DNA of 64,000 nt from Paragyromitra xinjiangensis (lineage: Eukaryota; Ascomycota; Pezizomycetes; Pezizales; Discinaceae): the NCBI GenBank assembly GCA_038503065.1, contig JBCAMK010000014.1, positions 1,488,001-1,552,000 on the forward strand. The letters are read 5' to 3'. Below are positions 57,613 through 64,000 of this stretch, piece after piece. Position numbers and translations under genes: made by a program. Every line of letters starts with the position of its first letter. Position 1 is the stretch's first letter. The notes beneath the pieces were generated by a model that searched no databases, had not been told where the DNA came from, and saw only the letters and a list, made by a program, of their open reading frames with translations.

Positions 57613-59558
57613 AGATCATCGCCAGTCCCGACATAATGATTTGTAAACGGTGTTTTAAGAGTCAGTTGCGTGTAGAAACGGGGATAGTTTGCGAATGGCT
57701 GGCTTAGCGAATGACGTAGCCTAAAAACTCCCATGGTTCACCGCTCACAGCAATGACTCCGGGGCGTGTTTCTCCGGAGCTGGCAGGAACAGAATTAAAA
57801 ATAGCCCCCGGCTCTGCTAGCGTCTCGCTTAAAATAACGGATGTCGTTATTGAGGCTGTGGGTTTCAATTTCCTTTTGTGAAGCGAATCATCTGAGCTAG
57901 CCCGTGGATCGAGTGATATTCCATGAACTAGGTTTCCAAATTTGTTTGGACTAACTAAAACCGTACACCTAAAACTAGCCGTTGGAGCGAGGGTACTGAT
58001 TTCCAACGGTCGCATCGGGTGCACGTGCGCCAGCACCCTATAGACACGGGAACGGGTGCACGGGGCTATCTTGCCAAGATTATAACCTGATTGGGCGCCC
58101 CAAACCCTTGATGGGGCGCACGGTGACGATCAATTGAGGAGTCAGCTTCGTACCTATGGAGATCAGCGGAAGTCGGGAAGCCGAGAAACGAAACCCCCAC
58201 ACCTGATCACGTGTGGTTTGATGGGGGCCACCACAATGCGCAGCTGGGGTTGGGCGATGGAGAAAGCAATCTCGTCATAGTAATCAAACCTACCCCAGTG
58301 AGAGATATCGAGCTTTGGGCCCAATTTGATACCAAGTGCGAAGAGCATATCAAAGTAGATATCAGAAATTACCCGTAACGCTCACGGTGGAGTTAGATTC
58401 AACTCGTTATCTTGGGCTCCGCCCTACCCGGGGTAATTTGAGAAAGGTCCATCAAAACCATTTAAAAAAACTTATCCCTAGATGGTTAGCAAAACATTTA
58501 CCTAGGTAGTGTGATTGCCTTGCATTGTGGACGTATACGGACAAGTACAGAGTACTAATAGGCTAATGACCGTTGTGCTTCTGGTCCTTTGTGTTGCTTT
58601 TGGGTGACAGGGTCTGCTGGTGGTAAATATATCACGAAAGATCGATTCTCATCGCCAGATAAACCCGTGACAAACCGCTACAAGAGCTAGTTTTTCTCTG
58701 AATCCGCATAATATCGAGAAAATCTCTCAGTGTGACATAATTTTCGATCGAGTGATTTTAGAGCGAGCTGTTTTCGAAAAAAGTTTAATCACTACAAGGC
58801 GAGTGATAGCTGATGAAAATCCTTATTCATACATGTAATTGACTTACCCACCACAGTAACGCATCGCATGTTACCATTAGTAAAAAAAACACTCCAAAAA
58901 GCAGTTGGTAGTATACGATGTAGTCTCAATGGAATGAGAAATTGTATTTGTGCCGGGTAAAGAGGCTTGCTGGGGACAGTACACTGATTAAATGAAGCAA
59001 GTACGCACGCGATCAACCGAAATCACACACGCTCCATCATACGCACTATCTTCCACTGAAACCCACTCTAAAAATGTGAATGAATTCCTAGTTGAGTAAC
59101 ATACGCGCACTAGATCCCACAAACTTTTCTGATCGAACTCCACAGCAGTATACGTCATTCCTATTCGGGTAACCTATCCTCCTCAAAAACGCCTCCGCTA
59201 GCCAAGCCTACCAATCGATAATCTAGAGCAAGCCGTACGTGGATCAGGTGGCTTTGCGGGGTAATCCACTAAACTATTGATCCACGTGGATGTTTCTGAA
59301 CCTACTTAACCGAGTTATTCCCGATGAGTAGCGACTCAAATTCCCACAAAAAAAACCGTATATTCTTGGGTTGGACATCAAAGACTCCACTTCCTCCAAT
59401 TGTCTCAGCCAAAATGAATTCTGACTGCTTGGAATCCCGAGTAAGGCTCCATCGCTCCTTATTGGCATTTTTTTCCATTCGTTTTGTCTCAATATATATC
59501 ACCATCACATGGAAAACTAAATGAGTAAATTTTGTTGGTTTCATCTAATAATTGTAAC
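57613..59558. other. Largely gene-free interval with two weak minus-strand frames
   Basis: Minus-strand frames at 58348-58163 (61 codons) and 58036-57704 (110 codons, VLVSPNKFGNLVHGISLDP...) could be two exons of one gene. I could not find a splice that joins them and recognise no family, so neither is called as a CDS. A TACATGTA site lies at 58830-58837. Nothing else is seen. Confidence 0.35.
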
Positions 59559-60666
59559 ATGACCATAGCTCAGATCAACCCCCGTCATCATAGCTCCTTC
59601 TGCCGAAGAGATTGAGAAAGGTGAACTAGGCTCTCGGAACCTCGAGATTGCTATTCGTAGCCTACACGAGGATGGTATGGTAGTGGTTAAGGACGTGATC
59701 GAGTCCTCAAAGCTTGACTTTCTAAATGAAAAAATGCTCAAAGATGCCTATGATCTTTCGAACAGGGGAGAGAACAGTCCTTTCAACTATAACAAAGGGT
59801 ATACATTCCCTGCTGCCAGGCCCATGAACAATTTGAAACTGAACTTAACACTAAATGTATAATCTCAGGAACATCCAACAAGATCCCCCACCAACCAAAC
59901 CCTACTTCGATCCTGCAATTTTCTTGAGTAAGCAGCATCCAGGCTGCCTCAGGATTAGAAATCCAAACTAACGTCCATCAGACTCAATAGCAATTCAAAT
60001 CTCATCCACGCATCTCGGCCCTCAACCGAAGTGGACATTTTGTTCCGGAAACACAGCATTACCACCTACTACTGATTCACCCCCGCAGTCACAACCAATC
60101 CACTCTGATGCTGATTTCGACCACCCGAAGCACCCGTTTGCATTGGTGATCAACGTCCCGTTGGTCACGATGACACCGGAGAACGGATCTACGGAGATTT
60201 GGCTTGGTACTCATAATGGGTCTGGTTTACACGTGCAAGAGGGGAGACATGGTGATCGGGCGAGTGGGAGGATAAAGCTGGATTTGTTGGAAGAACAGCG
60301 TAGGGTTCGACCCCCGTCGCAGCCTATTGTACCCAAAGGGTCGATCGTTGTGAGGGATTTGAGGTTGTGGCATGGAGGGAAGCCGAACTTGTCGAGCGAT
60401 CCGAGAGTCATGTTGGCTATGAGTATGGCCCTTGCTTATCTACGCTTGACTAGATTTTGTGCTAAGTGGTATTGTGAGCAGTTCATTTTGCGCCGTGGTA
60501 TCGGAATCCGATGAAATTGGAGTTGTCGGAAGAGGTCAAGGGGATTGTGGATACGTTTGGGAGTAAATTGGAGATACCAATTGACTGGGCGCTAGAGGCA
60601 CAGGTGGAGAAAAGCTACCTTGAGAGGGGTTTTGGGAACAGTTATCTCTTTGACCAGCTGGCATAG
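59559..60666 (+). CDS. Phytanoyl-CoA dioxygenase (PhyH)-like Fe(II)/2-oxoglutarate oxygenase
   Basis: Non-haem iron oxygenase of the PhyH family, expected to hydroxylate a small molecule with 2-oxoglutarate. Exons: 59559-59798, 59869-59927, 59982-60422 and 60482-60666, with GT-AG introns of 70, 54 and 59 nt and all three joins in frame. Motifs are SPFNYNKGNIQQDPPP across the first join, HSDADF giving the His-x-Asp iron ligands, LRLWHGG giving the distal His, DPRVMLAM with the likely 2-oxoglutarate arginine, and IHFAPWYRNPM across the last join. The protein is about 307 residues, normal for the family. One oddity: from ATG 59559 (MTIAQINP) the frame is one base off until the C5 run at 59579-59583. 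With four C it would run straight into the conserved VIIAPSAEEIEKGELGSRNL. This is a sequence error or a recent inactivating insertion. Substrate is unknown. Confidence 0.82.
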
Positions 60667-60917
60667 TGTTTAAATTAACAGTAAATTGTAAGGGCCGTTA
60701 AGGCTCAGATGACGAACTAGATAGTGGTATCCCGCTCTGCTTCTAGCTACATGCAATGATAAAACTTTCGTAATGCGCTGCTTCTTGCGTTTTCCCCTCT
60801 CCCGCCTAGATATTTCTTGAGAATACAATTGGGTCATGACAATACTGCTGCAAGTGATTATCAGAGAACCACACAACCCAAAGAAATAGACTACTGGCTT
60901 CCTGGCGAATAGCAGCG

Positions 60918-61213
60918 TGATCTGCGAGCCGGCTTAGGTTGATCTACGAGAAAGGCTTGAGCTATTTGTGAAGATCTCGAGCTCAGCTCGAGCTTGCCAC
61001 TAATGCCGTCGTGGTCAAGTTGAGAAGGCAGCTAAAAAATCAAATTTTTTATAATTGTAAAGATAAATTGACAGCGATTTACAGCAAGAAATAAAAAGCT
61101 CAACCCGACTCAACCCGAGAATGATTGCCAGCTCGGCTCGTTAAAGTTTGGGGTTTTAAAGGCTGGGCGTTTAGCTTGAGACAAATATTCGAGCTAACTC
61201 GGCTCGCGGATCA
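60918..61213. mobile_element. Candidate MITE of about 296 bp with imperfect inverted ends
   Basis: The left end reads TGATCTGCGAGCCGGCTTAG. The right end, reversed, reads TGATCCGCGAGCCGAGTTAG, then both become GA-rich and meet at AAGGCTTGAGC and TCTCAAGC. Many GAGCTCG/CTCGGCTCG strings lie inside. There is no coding capacity. Target duplication is unclear. Confidence 0.6.
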
Positions 61214-64000
61214 TACTAAGCGAGTAGTGAAGCCTCGCAGCCTGGGTAATGATTTGAAGTTCAGCAGCACACATCACTCGCCCATATCAATACATTGATG
61301 TGAGGACTAGTGAGGTTAACAACTATGGCGTGCTTCTACGATATCATACAGATTAGGCAAAGATCTGGCGTTACTTAATCCCCTAGTCCCACGGGCCGTT
61401 ATTAACATCTCACGTTTTGGAAAGCCTTAAGCGAGAAGATCAAACAACCCAGCTCATATGGATGTCCACGGGAGGAGGCAAGGCTGATTTGAGGCAGAAA
61501 TTGCCTTGTTTCATGGGTCTTAGGATCAACGGCTAATTTGCATGTGCGGGGCTTGGGCCAAAATACGACTGAGCACCTTTACAAGACCCTCGGAAGGGGA
61601 GCCCGAGAGTAGTCCAGGATATGGTGGTAGGAGGAGGGATTTTATGGGAGCTTGCAAGAGTTGTAGTGCTTCGAACTACCAGAAAAAACCTAAGGTGCAT
61701 TAGGTGTAGAGGTTGCTAATCCGCAAAGCCCTCAACTAAATTCATTCATCGGCTATCACTCGATCTGGTTCAACGATAGTAATAGTGATGGCGAACCGCC
61801 ATGTTTTAACACAGGCCGAGAAATGATCTCGAGACACCCTAAAGCTAGATAGAAAGACTAGAAACAACTCCTAGTTGTCCTTGAGCATGGGAATAGTTTA
61901 ACAGCGCTGAGTACGCTTAGATTGGAGTTTATTATAGGCCCAGGGAGTAGAAATGATGGGAATTCTGTCTAGTCGTCTATCCCTGTGAATAGGATGGACA
62001 AATCATAGGATTACGAGCGAAGGCTTGATGATAGTCTAGACGTTCAGATACCCAACGATACAGCGGGGATTCTATTCGTCCTGCCGTGGCCAGCATTGGC
62101 GGGCGTAACTTACTATAGAACTAAATCTACCGATCAGGGCTCATGCTTCCCAATACCAGATGGAAATTTCGGCTGCGGAGGGGCAATATATTATACGTGG
62201 CATTGCGTTCATGGCGGAAATCGTCTGCCAGCTACATGCATGTAAGTCTTTGAGGGTGATATCGCTGTCTTCGCGGAACGATTCTCGTAACTAGTAGATT
62301 CCGAGCAGATCTTTCGTTATCTTACTAGAGTGTGCCGTGGTCCCGTCTCCGAATAAACTCAACATTGGCTTTCTGGGAAGCCTCAGCACACGAGCTCGGT
62401 TCCTGTGGGCTCCGCGCAAATATCTCAATCCGCGTGCTCGTGATACCCCGGGCACAAACGGCAGCGGAGAGAGAGTTGGCAACTATGCTAGGAGTATTGA
62501 ACAAGGTAACTCCTAACCCGCTATTACCGTTACAGGAACCCGGAGTGCTATCATGTGAAGGGACTAGAGCGCGAAGGTTGTTTGGGATTGATGAGTTAAG
62601 TCTTGGGAATTAGGGTCATAGTTTAGTAATATGTATCGTTAAGTTTATTCCGAGGTAGCTCTAGCGAATATTACTAACTGAAATTCTAGATGCAAAATTA
62701 AGATGAAAGTTTAAATTTTTGATTTAAGTACTAGCAGTGGGGGGTTTTTTGTGAGAAAGGTGGTTTGACTATATTAATACTAGTTCATTTAATTTGTTGT
62801 ATCTTGGTAGCAGCAATGGCTTTTGCTCACCTGAGGTTAAAAGTTGTATCAGAATAGTAGTAAATATCCTCAAGTCTATCTTCTATTAAAATAAAGTTAC
62901 ATTAATTTTATGTTGGTTGAACTTGAATAAAAAGCAGTAGTAAAATTTTTAAAAAAGTATGAGTGTTACCAAACTTGCTATCAAATCTCAAGACTGTGTG
63001 TGATGATATACTCAATAAATTTAGTCAAATCTATTTATTGAAATTTGTGAAAATCTCAAGTACTGTATTTGTAACGGGGGTAGGCCTAGGTAGATAGGCT
63101 AGGTGTATGGCCGTTGCGAAATGGATATAGATCAGGTTCAGAATCTGATTCTTTCGTGCAAACTACTCAAGAATCTTAAGGGCTCAACTATCGCATGTCG
63201 AACAGAGCAGCAGGGTGGAGCATTCGCGATGTATTTAACACCTGCGTTCCGCAGTCCTCGCTCTGCCATACTCTAATGGGGGACTGGGTTTGACCCGAAG
63301 TCCCATTGCCAAATGGACTGGTGTTCTACTCCGGAAGACCTTCCATACTTCCAAAGGCTATGCTCCAAGAGCTGCCGCACCTCCATTAGCAATCTGACCA
63401 CTCTAGACTCTATGAACCACCGGCACAGTCCTGCACACTGCAGTCCTACATGCACGGCGCAGTTCAGTCTAATCCGCATGTGTTTTACTAGTAGATAGCG
63501 CTGCCAGTGCGTTGCCTATCAGCTTGCGCTGATGCATACTGCACAGGTTGATTCAGAACTCTACCACTTCCTCGGAGTGGCGGATGCAGCCGTCTATGTG
63601 CCGTCAGCTCGTCAACTGACGCACATGCGGTTCCTCTGTATCAACCAGATCAGTGGGACGCGGTAGCTCTCTGCATGTGGGAGCAACCCCACCAATGCAG
63701 GCTCCTACTGTCCCATCAGTCCGGCCCTGATCTACTCACATACTGGAGGCAGTAACGGCGTACCCGTTACAGTATTAACTCTCTTAAAAGGTACACCCTG
63801 TATATGGTTAGCATGAAGAAAATTACTCAAAATAACTAGCACTTGCGCCATCTCTCTCTGCGCCACGGCCTTTTAATCAACCTCTATCAGACCCAGCAAT
63901 TTTGGGCTTGAGAGCAAGGGGTTTGGATGGGGACAATCAAGTGGTCATGGCATAGAGAGAAATGCTGCAACCACTAGCCATTTTAAGTAATTTTCTTCGT
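61214..64000. other. Gene-free right end of window
   Basis: About 2.8 kb. An AT-rich stretch at 62640-63060 is followed by a more GC-balanced part with short motif-free frames. No gene, RNA gene or element is supported. Confidence 0.5.

Noticed and set aside
57704..58348. Two minus-strand frames as exons of one gene
   Set aside because: No splice joins them in frame and no family is recognised; described only as a weak possibility.
63273..63479. Peptide string GRSSGVEHQ...GSNPVPH, typical of translated tRNA genes
   Set aside because: I tried to fold the minus-strand DNA as a tRNA. No anticodon arm or acceptor pairing could be built, so it is a chance resemblance or a very old relic.
1..64000. 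CRISPR array, bacterial operons or biosynthetic gene cluster
   Set aside because: No spacer-like regular repeats, the DNA is eukaryotic with spliced genes, and no PKS, NRPS, terpene or cytochrome P450 core gene is present.

Overview
This window looks like nuclear DNA of a filamentous ascomycete (Pezizomycotina). The evidence is short GT-AG introns (about 49 to 131 nt), a fungal rhodopsin-domain 7TM gene, a fungal STAND/NLR gene with a Goodbye-type N-terminus, a TPR-CHAT gene, an intron-bearing tRNA-Leu, a dispersed 5S rRNA gene and fungal hAT and Tc1 transposons. I do not name a species. All exon joins were read by eye from splice signals and reading frame.

Layout. 0.2-2.3 kb (-): four-exon acyl-CoA ligase with a peroxisomal-type C-terminus. 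2.3-8.7 kb: gene-free. 8.7 kb (-): tRNA-Leu(AAG) with an intron. 9.1-10.5 kb (-): 7TM rhodopsin-domain protein. 12.8-15.4 kb: complete hAT element with an 8-bp target duplication and a frameshifted transposase. 16.5 kb (+): mutated second tRNA-Leu copy with an AGG anticodon. 18.1-22.7 kb (+): 1,527-aa TPR-CHAT protein. 23.5-24.0 kb: inverted-repeat element. 25.0 kb (-): 5S rRNA gene; 25.5 kb: tRNA-like relic. 25.8-27.8 kb (-): coiled-coil/RRM-like protein. 28.4-29.1 kb: two TA-flanked MITEs. 30.9-35.75 kb (-): Goodbye-NACHT-ankyrin NLR. 39.8-40.7 kb (+): orphan membrane protein. 42.9-43.1 kb: second copy of one MITE. 44.0-45.7 kb: Tc1/mariner element with near-perfect 30-bp ends and a broken transposase. 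46.2-50.6 kb (+): many-exon protein with a STAND-associated N-terminus. 53.6-54.4 kb (+): orphan protein. 59.6-60.7 kb (+): phytanoyl-CoA dioxygenase-like gene. 60.9-61.2 kb: candidate MITE. The rest is long gene-free DNA.

How the parts relate. The window is gene-poor, with about nine protein genes in 64 kb and many small DNA transposons. Three genes within about 33 kb belong to families linked in fungi to non-self recognition or regulated cell death: the TPR-CHAT protein, the NLR with near-identical 30-residue ankyrin units, and the STAND-N-like protein. No operon-like or biosynthetic-cluster logic is evident. The acyl-CoA ligase and the PhyH dioxygenase, at opposite ends, could both act on lipids, but nothing here links them.
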